Part shown: piece after piece, positions 26,478 to 35,068 of the stretch
Layout of the letters: every line of letters begins with the position of its first letter
Position numbering within the stretch: the first letter of the stretch is position 1
Origin: Acuticoccus mangrovi
GTDB taxonomy: Bacteria > Pseudomonadota > Alphaproteobacteria > Rhizobiales > Amorphaceae
Assembly: GCF_016411865.1 (NCBI RefSeq)
Contig: NZ_JAEKJA010000007.1
Location: forward strand, 248,001-312,000
Reading direction: 5' to 3'
DNA length: 64,000 bases
The notes under the pieces: generated by a model
Databases searched by the model: none
What the model saw: only the letters and a program-made list of their open reading frames with translations
Told to the model about the DNA's origin: nothing
Program-made: the position numbers and the translations under genes

Positions 26478-27503
26478 TTATTCGGCGCCGGAGGTGACGA
26501 GGCCGATTTGCTTCATGAAGGCGAGGTGTGACTGGACGAGCTCCTCCGCCGCGTCGGAGCCCTCGGCGAAGGAGGCCCACGCCTTGCGCGCACCCTCGCG
26601 GAAGGTGGCCCGGTCCTCGGGCGACCAGTCGTAGAAGGTCACGTCACCGGCGAGCTCGTTGACGGTCTTCTGGATGTCGACCGAGTAGTCGAGCGTGGTG
26701 CGGAAGGAGGCCTTCTGCGCCGCCACCTCCATGATGCGCTGGATGTCCTCGGGCAGCGACTTCCACACCTCGAGGTTCAGCGCGAAGTGGTCGGCGGGCA
26801 TCGAGTGGAAACCCGGATAGGTGGAGTGCTTGGCGAGGTCGTAGATGCCGAGCGAGCGGTTGGTGGAGGCGTTCGAGGCGTCCGCACCGTCGATGATGCC
26901 GGTCTCCAGCGAGGTGAACACCTCGGTGAAGTCGATCACCACCGGCGAGGCGCCGAGGTTCTGGAAGATCTGCGTCTCGAGGCCCGGCGGTGAGCGGAAC
27001 TTCCAGTCCTTGAGGTCCTCGGGGCCGCGCAGCGGTTTGGCGGCGTTGAGCGATTCCATGCCGGGCACCTGCCAGGCGAGCAGGTACATCCCGTACGAGT
27101 TGTAGAGCTTCTGGACGAGCTCCAGGCCGCCGCCGTTGTAGAGCCAGGCGTACATCTGCCACGGCGTCTCGTAGCCGCCCATGATGTCGGACACGAACTG
27201 GAAGGCCGGGTCCTTGCCGGTCTGATAGGAGCCGTTGGTGAAGTCGCCGTCGACGATGCCGTTGATCGCCGCATCGAACGTCTCGACCGACTTCACGATG
27301 GCCGACGAGTAGAACATCTCGATCTTGACGCGACCGCCGGACATGGTCTCCACGTCGTCCTGCCACTGCGCGATATTCTTGCCCGACAGGGACTCCGGAC
27401 TCTGGTGATTCTGAATCCGGAGCGTAATTTCTTGTGCAGAGGCGGAGCCGAGGCCAGCAACGATCGTCGCGGTCGCGACGATCATCGTCCTTTGTGCGAA
27501 CAT
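26478..27503 (-). CDS. dctP: TRAP transporter substrate-binding protein DctP (copy 3, operon-proximal)
   Basis: First gene of the TRAP operon, 341 residues, with a signal peptide ending at SASAQ. It has WKFRSPPGLET, IDFTEVFTSLETGIIDGAD and the same paralogue blocks. The ATG at 27503 is preceded by GGGAGG at four bases; an in-frame TTG at 27515 would overlap that site and is rejected. An imperfect inverted repeat with CAAGG/CCTTG arms near 27527-27543 lies just upstream and may be part of the promoter or operator. Confidence 0.93.
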   Translation of the reverse strand: MFAQRTMIVATATIVAGLGSASAQEITLRIQNHQSPESLSGKNIAQWQDDVETMSGGRVKIEMFYSSAIVKSVETFDAAINGIVDGDFTNGSYQTGKDPAFQFVSDIMGGYETPWQMYAWLYNGGGLELVQKLYNSYGMYLLAWQVPGMESLNAAKPLRGPEDLKDWKFRSPPGLETQIFQNLGASPVVIDFTEVFTSLETGIIDGADASNASTNRSLGIYDLAKHSTYPGFHSMPADHFALNLEVWKSLPEDIQRIMEVAAQKASFRTTLDYSVDIQKTVNELAGDVTFYDWSPEDRATFREGARKAWASFAEGSDAAEELVQSHLAFMKQIGLVTSGAE

Positions 27504-27590
27504 GTTCCCTCCCAAGTGTTATTTTTCAAGGCTTTTGCCCTTGCCAACACGGTAGCGGCAAGAATTCAGCGAGACAACACCTTAGGAAGG

Positions 27591-27612
27591 ACGGCCGGGC
27601 TCCACCGGCCGT
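27591..27612 (-). terminator. Hairpin downstream of the DUF1127-like gene, possible terminator
   Basis: A perfect eight-base stem ACGGCCGG / CCGGCCGT with a six-base loop lies five bases beyond the stop of the minus-strand gene at 27617. The sequence after it is pyrimidine-rich (CCTTCCT) but lacks a T-run, so termination may be weak or the hairpin may only stabilise the mRNA end. Confidence 0.4.
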
Positions 27613-27616
27613 TCGG

Positions 27617-27922
27617 TCAGTGGCTGCGGGCCGTTCGGCCCCGGATGAGGGCGGCGAGGGCGGCCGCGATCTCGTCCCGCCGGCTCGCATAGCCGTGGGC
27701 GAGGGTGCCGCGGGGATCGGCCGCGTCGCGGGCGGCGACGATGTCCTGTCGCGCGAGCCCGATGTCGGCGAGCTGGTCGTCGTCGAGCGGCTCGTAGGCG
27801 TACAGCGGATCATCGATCCCCACGAAACGGCGGATCACGTGGGCGAGAGGGGCAAAGGTCCGACGCAGCGCCCAGAACTGGTCGGTTGTCTCGTCGAGGG
27901 ACGTGCTCGTTATCCAACGCAT
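27617..27922 (-). CDS. Small protein with a DUF1127-like segment
   Basis: A 101-residue predicted soluble protein. Residues 48-60 (LDDDQLADIGLARQDI) match the pattern of DUF1127/YjiS proteins, where an LDDRxLxDIGLxRxDI motif is conserved and some members bind RNA or affect phosphate, nitrogen or stress responses. It has no signal peptide or membrane segment. It is divergent from a LysR gene about 100 bases away, so that regulator may control it. The function is unknown. Confidence 0.7.
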   Translation of the reverse strand: MRWITSTSLDETTDQFWALRRTFAPLAHVIRRFVGIDDPLYAYEPLDDDQLADIGLARQDIVAARDAADPRGTLAHGYASRRDEIAAALAALIRGRTARSH

Positions 27923-28025
27923 TGCAATCTCCGATCAATTGCACCCGTTTCATCGCTGTTTGAGATGGCATGGCTTGACCGATCCGTCTAATGAATGTTT
28001 ATGATGGAATGCATCGTGATCTGCG

Positions 28026-28922
28026 ATGGATGAGAGCATGCAAAGTTTGGACATCGACAGCCTCCGCACCTTCCTCGCCTGCGCCGCCGCGCCGAGCTTC
28101 ACCGAGGCCGGCGTGCGGGTGAACAAGTCCCAGTCGACCGTGAGCATGCAGATGCGGCGGTTGGAGGAGGTGGTCGGCCAACCCCTCTTCGCCAAGCAGG
28201 GCCGGCGCAACCGGATGACGAGCGCGGGACAGGAGCTGCTCGACTATGCCGAGCGCATCGTCCGCCTCAACGACGAGGCCATCGGCCGCCTCGACACCCG
28301 CGCCTTCTCCGGCCGCATCCGCGTGGGCACGCCGGACGACTACGCCGAAGCCTTCCTGCCGGAGGCGTTCGGCCGCTTCGCCCGCATCCATCCGCAGGTG
28401 GAGGTGGAGATCGAGTGCCGGCAGAGCCGCGAGCTCGCCGAGATGATCGTCGCCGGCGAGCTCGACGTCGCCATCGTCACGGTGGACGAGACGATGCCGG
28501 GTGTGGAGGTGGTGCACCGCGAGGCCCTGCGCTGGTCGGCGCCGCCCGACCATGGGGTGGAGCACGTGCGGCCGCTGCCGCTCGCGGTGTGGCAGCCGGG
28601 CTGCGTCTGGCGCACGCGGGCGCTCGAGGAGCTCGCCGCGGCCGGCGTGCCCTATCGGATCGCCTATACCGGGCTCAATGCCGCGGCGCTCACCGCGACG
28701 GTGCGGGCGGGGCTCGCCGTCGCGCCGCTGCCTACCTCCTTCCTCGGCAAGGGGCTCCGGGAGGTGGGGGCCGACGCGGGGCTGCCGGAGCCGGGCTTCA
28801 TCGAGGTGGCGCTGTTGCGGGCGCGCTCGGAGCCGAAGGAGCTCGTCGACGCCTTCGCCGGCGAGCTCGCCGCAGCCTTCCGCAGCCTCAAGGTGCGGCC
28901 CGACCTCGGCGTCGCCGCCTGA
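28026..28922 (+). CDS. LysR-family transcriptional regulator (second)
   Basis: A 298-residue LTTR with an N-terminal HTH (DIDSLRTFLACAAAPSFTEAG ... KSQSTVSMQMRRLEEVVG) and the effector domain (IRVGTPDDYAEAFLPEAFGRFA). An alternative start 12 bases later (MQSLDID) would also fit. The gap to the divergent small gene is AT-richer than its surroundings, which suits a shared promoter. Candidate targets are the DUF1127-like gene and possibly the TRAP operon beyond it. Confidence 0.92.
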   Translation: MDESMQSLDIDSLRTFLACAAAPSFTEAGVRVNKSQSTVSMQMRRLEEVVGQPLFAKQGRRNRMTSAGQELLDYAERIVRLNDEAIGRLDTRAFSGRIRVGTPDDYAEAFLPEAFGRFARIHPQVEVEIECRQSRELAEMIVAGELDVAIVTVDETMPGVEVVHREALRWSAPPDHGVEHVRPLPLAVWQPGCVWRTRALEELAAAGVPYRIAYTGLNAAALTATVRAGLAVAPLPTSFLGKGLREVGADAGLPEPGFIEVALLRARSEPKELVDAFAGELAAAFRSLKVRPDLGVAA

Positions 28923-28940
28923 AGCGAGCCTCGGCGCGGC

Positions 28941-30149
28941 TCAGGCTCGACCGTTCGGCCGCGGCGCCTTCTCGTCGATCGCCGCGGCGATCCGCTCGAC
29001 GAGGCGGGCGGCGACGGCGTCCTTCGTCTCCGGCGGCCAGTCCTCCACCCCCTCGGCGGTCACGAGATGCACCCGCGTGTCGGTGGCGCCGAAGACACCG
29101 GCCGACACGTCGTTGGCGAGGATCCAGTCGCATCCCTTGCGGGCGAGCTTGTCGCGGGCGTAGGCGATGACGTTCTCCGTCTCGGCCGCGAAGCCGACGA
29201 CGAGCGGCGGACGCGCGGCCGAGCGGCTGACGGTGGCGAGGATGTCGGGGTTCTCCGACAAGGTGAGCGTCGGCGGGCCGCCGCCGGTCTTCTTCATCTT
29301 CTGCGGCGCCGCCTCGACGCGCCAATCGGCGACGGCGGCGGCCATCACGGCGATGTCGGCCGGAAGCGCCGCCTCGACGGCGGCAAGCATGTCCCGCGCG
29401 CTCTCCACCGCGACGATGTCGACCCCCTCGGGCGTCGGGATCGTGACCGGGCCGCTCACCAGCGTGACGCGGGCCCCGGCGCGGGCGGCGGCCGCCGCGA
29501 TCGCGTGGCCCTGCCGGCCGGACGAGCGGTTCGCGATGTAGCGCACCGGGTCGATCGGCTCGTGGGTCGGCCCGCTCGTCACCACCACGTGGCGGCCGGC
29601 GAGCGGGCGGTCCGGCGAGAGGATCGCCTCGATGGCGGCGAGGATCGCGCCGGGTTCGGCGAGCCGGCCGATCCCGGCTTCGCCCCGCTCCGCCATCTCC
29701 CCTGCGTCCGGGCCGACGAGGCGCACGCCGTCGGCGACGAGCCGGGCGACGTTGCGGCGCGTCGCGGGATGGGCCCACATGTGGGGGTTCATCGCCGGGG
29801 CGGCGAGCACCGGGGCACCGGTTGCAAGCAGCGCCGCGGTGGCGAGGTCGTCGGCCCGGCCGGCCGTCATCCTGGCGAGGATGTCGGCCGTCGCGGGGGC
29901 GACGAGCACCAGATCGGCGGCGCGGGCGAGGCGGATGTGGCCGATCTCCCGCTCCCGGTCGAGGTCGAAGAGGTCGGTGAGGACGGGCGCGTTGGAGAGG
30001 GCGCCCACCGAAAGCGGCGTGACGAAGCGGGCGCCCGCCTCGGTGAGGATCGCCGGCGTCTCGTGCCCCCGCTCGCGCAGCCGGCGAATGAGATCGAGCA
30101 CCTTGTAGGCGGCGATCCCTCCCGAGACGACGATGAGGATGCGCGCCAT
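28941..30149 (-). CDS. coaBC: Bifunctional phosphopantothenoylcysteine decarboxylase / phosphopantothenate-cysteine ligase
   Basis: Catalyses two consecutive steps of coenzyme A synthesis: CTP-dependent coupling of cysteine to 4'-phosphopantothenate (CoaB) and FMN-dependent decarboxylation (CoaC). The 402-residue product has the CoaC half (SGGIAAYKVLDLIRRL, the PAMNPHMW motif) and the CoaB half (VTSGPTHEPIDPVRYIANRSSGRQG, AAVADWR, KMKK, ANDVS). It lies ten bases downstream of the lipoprotein gene on the same strand. Length and motifs are standard. Confidence 0.96.
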   Translation of the reverse strand: MARILIVVSGGIAAYKVLDLIRRLRERGHETPAILTEAGARFVTPLSVGALSNAPVLTDLFDLDREREIGHIRLARAADLVLVAPATADILARMTAGRADDLATAALLATGAPVLAAPAMNPHMWAHPATRRNVARLVADGVRLVGPDAGEMAERGEAGIGRLAEPGAILAAIEAILSPDRPLAGRHVVVTSGPTHEPIDPVRYIANRSSGRQGHAIAAAAARAGARVTLVSGPVTIPTPEGVDIVAVESARDMLAAVEAALPADIAVMAAAVADWRVEAAPQKMKKTGGGPPTLTLSENPDILATVSRSAARPPLVVGFAAETENVIAYARDKLARKGCDWILANDVSAGVFGATDTRVHLVTAEGVEDWPPETKDAVAARLVERIAAAIDEKAPRPNGRA

Positions 30150-30158
30150 CCCCCGGCC

Positions 30159-31325
30159 TCAGAAGCTCGTGGGGGCGGCGGAGATGACGCTCGCCTCGCC
30201 CCCGGCGCCGACCTCGAAGACGGCGAGGCCGCGCTCGGAGAGGCCGTTGGCGGTCAGGCGGAAGACGCCGTCGACGCCGATGAAGCCGTCCGGCGCCTGC
30301 AGCGACTGCGGCCGGAAGGCGGCCGCGCCGCGTGTGCCGGCGAGACCGTTGGCGAGGAGCACGGCATCGTAGACCAGCGAGGCCGTGCGCGGCGGCGGGG
30401 CACCGAACTTCGTCTTGAAGCGCTCGGCGAAGGCGCGGTAGCCGTCGCCCGTCGGGCCGGGATACCAGGCCCCGACGAGGGCGGGGGCGGCGAGCACCTC
30501 GCGATTGTCCCACTGGCCGGAGCCCAACAGGCGCGCGGTGACGCCGGCGCTGTTGAAGGCGCTCGCAGCGGCGGCGGGGTCGTCGCCGCCGTTGGGCACG
30601 AACACGGCCTCGAAGGCGCCGCGGCCGGCGAGCGCGCTCGCCTTGATGCCGATCTCCTGCGGGCCGTAGCGCTCCACCGCCACCACGCGCCCGCCGGCGG
30701 AGGCGACCGCCTCGCGGAAGGCGGCCTCCATCACGAGGCCGTAGCCGTTGTCGGGCACCAGCGCGGAGAACGCCTTCACCCCCTTCTGCGAGGCGAAGGA
30801 GACGATGCGCGTCGCGTCCTGCCGCGGCAGGAAGGAGAGGAGATAGACGCCGTTGCCGGCGACGCCGGCATCGGTGGAAAAGGCGATGACCGGGACGCCG
30901 GCCGCCCGCGCGGGCTCGCCCACCCCCGACACCGCCGGCGCGAACACCGGCCCGAGGATGAGCTGGGCGCCCCCCGTCACCGCCTGCTCGGCGGAGGCGC
31001 GGGCCTGCTCGGCGGTCCCCCCGGTGTCGCGCACCACGATGCGGATGTTGTCGGCGGGCACCTCGTCCATCGCGAGCTGGGCGGCGTTCTGGAACGACAG
31101 GGCGAGGCCGGAGGCGCTGCCGCCGGCGGTGATGGGCAGAAGCATCGCCACCGTCATGCCGCCGTCGCCGATGACGATCTCCTGCGCCGGCAGCGGCTCT
31201 TGGGTCACCACCACGTCGGGTGAGGGGGTGCCGTCGCCGCCGATGCCAAAGCACCCGCCGAGGGCGAGAAGCGGCGCAACAAAAAGCGCGCCGAAGCCGC
31301 GCGTCAGGAAGGATGCCTTGCTCAT
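30159..31325 (-). CDS. LppC/LpoA-type lipoprotein, penicillin-binding protein activator family
   Basis: A 388-residue outer-membrane lipoprotein candidate: the signal peptide ends in the lipobox LALGGC (Cys near residue 28). The mature part is a periplasmic-binding-protein-like fold (VAMLLPITAGGS, LILGPVFAPAVSGVGEPARAAGVPVIAFSTD). In enterobacteria the homologue LpoA activates penicillin-binding protein 1A, but in alphaproteobacteria the partner is not established. It is divergent from rsmI, a neighbourhood widely conserved in proteobacteria. The start ATG at 31325 gives the proper signal peptide. Confidence 0.88.
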   Translation of the reverse strand: MSKASFLTRGFGALFVAPLLALGGCFGIGGDGTPSPDVVVTQEPLPAQEIVIGDGGMTVAMLLPITAGGSASGLALSFQNAAQLAMDEVPADNIRIVVRDTGGTAEQARASAEQAVTGGAQLILGPVFAPAVSGVGEPARAAGVPVIAFSTDAGVAGNGVYLLSFLPRQDATRIVSFASQKGVKAFSALVPDNGYGLVMEAAFREAVASAGGRVVAVERYGPQEIGIKASALAGRGAFEAVFVPNGGDDPAAAASAFNSAGVTARLLGSGQWDNREVLAAPALVGAWYPGPTGDGYRAFAERFKTKFGAPPPRTASLVYDAVLLANGLAGTRGAAAFRPQSLQAPDGFIGVDGVFRLTANGLSERGLAVFEVGAGGEASVISAAPTSF

Positions 31326-31374
31326 GGGGCGATCCTCTACCATTGAACACCCTCGATTCAAGCCAGGAGGAAGC

Positions 31375-32265
31375 GTGGCGCAGCGCAGTTTTTCCGTGGA
31401 GGGCACGCGCTTTCCGGTCGAGCCGGCGGCGCCGGGGCTCCACGTGGTGGCGACGCCCATCGGCAACCTCGGGGACATCACGCTGCGGGCGCTGCGCACT
31501 CTCGCCGGCGCCGACTGCGTGGCGGCGGAGGATACCCGCCACACCGGCCGCCTGCTCAGCCATTTCGACATCGCGACCACCCTCGTGCGCTACGACGAGC
31601 ACGGCGCGGAGAGGCAGCGTCCGAAGCTCCTCGCCCGCCTCGCGGCCGGGGAGGCGGTGGCGCTCGTCTCCGACGCCGGCACGCCGCTGATCTCCGACCC
31701 GGGCTACAAGCTCGTCGCCGAGGCGCGGGCGGAGGGCCATCCGGTGCACGCCGTGCCGGGGCCGTCGGCACCCGTGGCGGCGCTCTCGGTGGCGGGGCTG
31801 CCGTCGGACGCCTTCTGCTTCGCCGGCTTCCTGCCGCCCAAGGAGGCCGCGCGCCGTAGCCGCATCGCCGAACTCGCCCAGGTTCCGGCGACCCTCCTGC
31901 TCTTCGAGGCGCCGCACCGGATCGGCGAGGCGCTCGCCGACCTCGCCGCCGGCCTCGGCGATCGCCCCGCCGCCGTCGCCCGCGAGCTGACCAAGCGCTT
32001 CGAGACGGTGGACCGCGGCACGCTCGCCGAGCTCGCCGATCGCTACGGCGCCGGCGAAACGAAGGGGGAGATCGTCATCGTCATCGGTCCGCCCGCCCAC
32101 GGCGGCAGCTACGACGAGGCGGAGGTGGAGGCGATGTTGCGGGCGGCCCTCGAACATCTGCCCGTGAGCGCGGCGGCGGCCGACGTCGCCCGCGCCACCG
32201 GACGCAACCGGCGCGACCTCTACCGCCGAGCCCTTGCGCTGAAGGATGGCGGCCCCGCCGAATAG
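31375..32265 (+). CDS. rsmI: 16S rRNA (cytidine(1402)-2'-O)-methyltransferase RsmI
   Basis: RsmI methylates the 2'-OH of C1402 in the ribosomal P site with SAM. The 296-residue product shows the tetrapyrrole-methylase-like fold: VVATPIGNLGDITLRALRTL near residue 25, VSDAGTPLISDPG, GPSAPVAALSVAGLP, and FEAPHRI. The start is GTG at 31375 with AGGAGG four bases upstream. In many proteobacteria yraN (UPF0102) lies between rsmI and gshB; here gshB follows after 57 bases with no yraN. Confidence 0.95.
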   Translation: MAQRSFSVEGTRFPVEPAAPGLHVVATPIGNLGDITLRALRTLAGADCVAAEDTRHTGRLLSHFDIATTLVRYDEHGAERQRPKLLARLAAGEAVALVSDAGTPLISDPGYKLVAEARAEGHPVHAVPGPSAPVAALSVAGLPSDAFCFAGFLPPKEAARRSRIAELAQVPATLLLFEAPHRIGEALADLAAGLGDRPAAVARELTKRFETVDRGTLAELADRYGAGETKGEIVIVIGPPAHGGSYDEAEVEAMLRAALEHLPVSAAAADVARATGRNRRDLYRRALALKDGGPAE

Positions 32266-32322
32266 CGCCTTGCGTTGCAGGGCTCGGGGCCGCATGTCAG
32301 GGCGGCAAGCGGAGATACGTCT

Positions 32323-33252
32323 ATGGTCAAGGTCGCGGTCCAGATGGACCCTATCGCCGGCATCAACGTCGCCGGCGATTCCACCTTCGCCCTGCTCCTG
32401 GAGGCCCAGCGCCGAGGCCACGAGCTGTTCCACACCACGCCGGAGCGGCTCGCCCTTCTGAAAGGGGCGGTCTATTCCGGGCTCGAGCCGCTGACGGTGC
32501 GGGACGAGGCGGGCAGCCACTTCACCCTCGGCGCGCCGGTGCGCACCGACCTTGCCGAGATGGACGTGGTGCTGTTGCGCCAGGATCCGCCCTTCGACAT
32601 GGCCTACGTCGCCTCCACCCATCTCCTGGAGATGGCCGACACGCTGGTGGTGAACGACCCGGCCGGCGTGCGCAACGCTCCGGAGAAGCTCTTCGTCATC
32701 GAGTTCACCGACCTGATGCCGGACACGCTGATCACCCGCGACCGGGCTGAGATCGCCGCCTTCCGCAAGGAATATGGCGACATCGTCGTGAAGCCGCTGT
32801 TCGGCAACGGCGGCGCGGCGGTGTTCAAGATCGGCGACGGGGACCCGAACCTTAACTCACTGCTCGACCTCTTCGACAGCGTGTTCCGGGAGCCCTACGT
32901 GATCCAGCGCTTCCTGCCGCGGGTGACCGAGGGCGACAAGCGCATCATCCTGATCGACGGCGTGTTCGCCGGCGCGGTGAACCGGGTGCCGCCGCAGGGC
33001 GAGATCCGCTCCAACATGGTGCGCGGCGGCGCGGCCAACGCCACCGAGCTCACCGAGCGCGAGCGCGAGATCATCGCCCGCGTCGGCCCCCGGCTCAAGG
33101 AGATGGGGCTCCTCTTCTCCGGCCTCGACGTGATCGACGGCATGCTGACGGAGATCAACGTGACCTCGCCCACCGGCATTCGCGCGGTGGCCAAGCTCGG
33201 CGGACCGGACGTCGCGGCGATGTTCTGGGATGCCGTCGAAGCCAAGCTCTGA
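32323..33252 (+). CDS. gshB: Glutathione synthetase
   Basis: ATP-grasp enzyme that joins glycine to gamma-glutamylcysteine in the last step of glutathione synthesis. The 309-residue product starts [13 protein letters not shown], as is typical for bacterial GshB, and has [12 protein letters not shown], the ATP-grasp segments [16 protein letters not shown] and [19 protein letters not shown], and the C-terminal [11 protein letters not shown] metal-binding motif. ATG at 32323 is used because the conserved N-terminus starts there. It probably forms an operon with rsmI. Confidence 0.96.
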   Translation: MVKVAVQMDPIAGINVAGDSTFALLLEAQRRGHELFHTTPERLALLKGAVYSGLEPLTVRDEAGSHFTLGAPVRTDLAEMDVVLLRQDPPFDMAYVASTHLLEMADTLVVNDPAGVRNAPEKLFVIEFTDLMPDTLITRDRAEIAAFRKEYGDIVVKPLFGNGGAAVFKIGDGDPNLNSLLDLFDSVFREPYVIQRFLPRVTEGDKRIILIDGVFAGAVNRVPPQGEIRSNMVRGGAANATELTEREREIIARVGPRLKEMGLLFSGLDVIDGMLTEINVTSPTGIRAVAKLGGPDVAAMFWDAVEAKL

Positions 33253-33333
33253 GGTTGTCAAACGGGGCGGCAGCGCGTACATAGCCGCCTCTACCCAGAA
33301 GGTCGCCCGGCCATATCCCGGTATTCGCCGGGA

Positions 33334-33349
33334 CCGGCAGTTTTGCCGG
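33334..33349 (+). promoter_or_regulatory. Small hairpin in the rpmI-rplT leader
   Basis: CCGGCA-GTTT-TGCCGG forms a six-base stem between gshB and rpmI, about 45 bases before the rpmI start. No T-run follows, so it is not a typical terminator. It may be part of the 5' leader of the ribosomal-protein operon, which in other bacteria is autoregulated by L20, but the known L20-binding structure was not recognised. Confidence 0.3.
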
Positions 33350-33392
33350 ACGAGCGGGCATGCCGCGGCGACCGCCAATGATGGAGTTGAAA

Positions 33393-33590
33393 ATGCCCAA
33401 GCTGAAGACGAAGTCGGGCGCCAAGAAGCGCTTCAAGATCACCGCCAAGGGCAAGGTCAAGGTGGCCCAGGCGGGCAAGCGACACGGGATGATCAAGCGG
33501 TCGACGAAGTTCATCCGCCAGGCCCGTGGCACGACCGTGATGTCCCCGCAGGACACCAAGGTCGTCAAGTCGTTCATGCCCTACGCCTGA
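33393..33590 (+). CDS. rpmI: 50S ribosomal protein L35
   Basis: A 65-residue, very basic large-subunit protein. The sequence [14 protein letters not shown] at the N-terminus and [18 protein letters not shown] in the middle are diagnostic. The start at 33393 is the conserved Met; an in-frame ATG 33 bases upstream adds unrelated residues. rplT follows 12 bases after the stop with an AGGAGG between them, giving the usual rpmI-rplT pair. infC, which often precedes this pair, is instead at 55926-56471 on the other strand. Confidence 0.97.
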   Translation: MPKLKTKSGAKKRFKITAKGKVKVAQAGKRHGMIKRSTKFIRQARGTTVMSPQDTKVVKSFMPYA

Positions 33591-33602
33591 GGAGGTTGAT
33601 CC

Positions 33603-33986
33603 ATGGCTCGAGTGAAGCGCGGCGTCACCGCCCACGCCAAGCACAAGAAGGTTCTGAAGCAGGCCAAGGGGTATTACGGCCGGCGTAAGAATACGATCCG
33701 CGTCGCCAAGCAGGCCGTCGAGAAGGCGAACCAGTACGCCTATCGCGACCGCAAGGTGCGCAAGCGCCAGTTCCGGGCGCTCTGGATTCAGCGCATCAAC
33801 GCCGCGGTCCGTCCGCTCGGCCTCACCTATGCGCGTCTCGTCGACGGCCTCAACAAGGCCGGCATCGAGGTCGACCGCAAGGTGCTGTCCGATCTGGCGA
33901 TCCACGAGCCTGCGGCGTTCGCGGCGATCGTGGAGCAGGCCCGCGCCGCCCTCCCGGCGGAGCTGCAGGGCAACCCCGCCGCCTGA
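33603..33986 (+). CDS. rplT: 50S ribosomal protein L20
   Basis: L20 binds 23S rRNA early in large-subunit assembly and, in several bacteria, represses its own operon. The 127-residue product begins [20 protein letters not shown] and has [20 protein letters not shown] and the [16 protein letters not shown] block. The C-terminus is slightly longer than the 118-residue E. coli protein, as is common in alphaproteobacteria. It ends the operon, with a strong stem-loop 50 bases downstream. Confidence 0.97.
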   Translation: MARVKRGVTAHAKHKKVLKQAKGYYGRRKNTIRVAKQAVEKANQYAYRDRKVRKRQFRALWIQRINAAVRPLGLTYARLVDGLNKAGIEVDRKVLSDLAIHEPAAFAAIVEQARAALPAELQGNPAA

Positions 33987-34036
33987 GGCGTCCCCCGCCG
34001 GCACGTCCGGCGATCCGATCCGATGGCGAATGTGTG

Positions 34037-34062
34037 TTCGGCGGGCCCCACGGCCCGCCGAA
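34037..34062 (+). terminator. Stem-loop after rplT, probable terminator
   Basis: A perfect 11-base stem TTCGGCGGGCC / GGCCCGCCGAA with a CCAC loop lies about 50 bases past the rplT stop. The downstream sequence (TGCGTTTC) has only a short T-run, so efficiency is uncertain. The symmetry could also serve the convergent gene at 34164. Confidence 0.6.
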
Positions 34063-34163
34063 TGCGTTTCAAGGCCGCCCGTGCCGCCCGCGGAGAACCT
34101 GCAATCGGCGGCGGAGGCGCGGCGCGCGGCCTTATCGCGGATGGCGCGAGAGACCTGCGGCGA

Positions 34164-34796
34164 TCAGGTCGTGGGGCGCTGCGGCTTCCAGGTGGTGCGG
34201 AACACGGAATCCCAGATCGTCGTCGTCACGCCGTAGTTCACCGTCTCGTCGCGGTGATGGTGGATCGCGTGGTGGCGCTTGAGGGTGCGGGCCCAGGCGT
34301 TGCGCATCGGCAGATGGTGGCAGGCGACGTGGACGTATTCGTAGGCCTGGTAACCGAGAAGGACCCCGGCGTTGAGCGCCAGCGACACCGCGAGCGGCAC
34401 CCCGACCAGCCACATGAAGACGGTGTAGACGAGCGACAGATAGACGGTGATCTTGAGCTGGAGCTTGACGTTGATGCGCTCCTTGATCGGGTCGTTGTGG
34501 TGCGGCCGGTGGCTCGGGAAGCACTTGCGCACGATCTTCAAGCGCTTGTCCTCCGGCTCCCAGTGCAGCACCCAGCGGTGCAGGAGGTATTCCAGGAACG
34601 TCCAGTAGAAGAGGCCGGCGGCGACGACGCCGAGCACCATCAGCGGCGCGCCGCTCCAGGCGATGGCGAGGAGGGTGTAGAGCACCGCCATTCCCGTCGA
34701 TACCAGCAGGATCGGCTTGAGGCCCGACATTCCCATGATGGTGAAGGGGGTGTGGCGGAACGGTCCCGTGTCCGCCGCCTCGTGCGACAGTGCCAT
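34164..34796 (-). CDS. Membrane fatty acid hydroxylase / sterol desaturase-family protein
   Basis: A 210-residue integral membrane di-iron protein. The four histidine clusters of the family are visible: HRWVLH (near residue 73), HRPHH (near 96), HVACHH (near 155) and HHAIHHH (near 174), between three or four hydrophobic segments. Members hydroxylate or desaturate fatty acyl chains, sterols or carotenoids. The short length and HRPHH pattern resemble bacterial 2-hydroxylases of sphingolipid or lipid A acyl chains, but the substrate is not determined. It stands alone on the minus strand between rplT and pheS. Confidence 0.87.
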   Translation of the reverse strand: MALSHEAADTGPFRHTPFTIMGMSGLKPILLVSTGMAVLYTLLAIAWSGAPLMVLGVVAAGLFYWTFLEYLLHRWVLHWEPEDKRLKIVRKCFPSHRPHHNDPIKERINVKLQLKITVYLSLVYTVFMWLVGVPLAVSLALNAGVLLGYQAYEYVHVACHHLPMRNAWARTLKRHHAIHHHRDETVNYGVTTTIWDSVFRTTWKPQRPTT

Positions 34797-35068
34797 AGCC
34801 TCTCCGTCAGCGGTCCGCCGATGCTCTCGTGCTCGGCGATCTCCGAAGGACGGCGCAGCACTAGCGTTGCATTCGAACAGTTAAACAGAACGACACCAGT
34901 CGTCGCATGTAGATGCCACACTTCGGAATGGATTGCGAGCCCTCCGCGCGTGGTGCAGAAGGGCAACGACGGACGGTCAACCGCCACATCCGGTGCGGCC
35001 CGCCGCCGCCGCGTCTTCTTTCGCAAGCGCGGTCTGTTAGAGTTCGGCAAACGACAGGATTGACACCT

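Noticed and set aside
27504-27515. TTG at 27515 as the start of the third dctP
   Set aside because: It overlaps the GGGAGG ribosome-binding site of the ATG at 27503, and the signal peptide starts properly at that ATG.
28888-32622. Very long open frames antisense to or overlapping real genes (for example the one spanning coaBC to gshB)
   Set aside because: They result from high GC in third codon positions; the products are arginine/proline-rich and match no family, while the opposite frames encode known proteins.
34979-35063. Short frame ending [16 protein letters not shown] just before pheS, considered as a phenylalanine leader peptide
   Set aside because: Only three Phe codons, no suitable start codon with ribosome-binding site in that frame, and no terminator hairpin with T-run between it and pheS.
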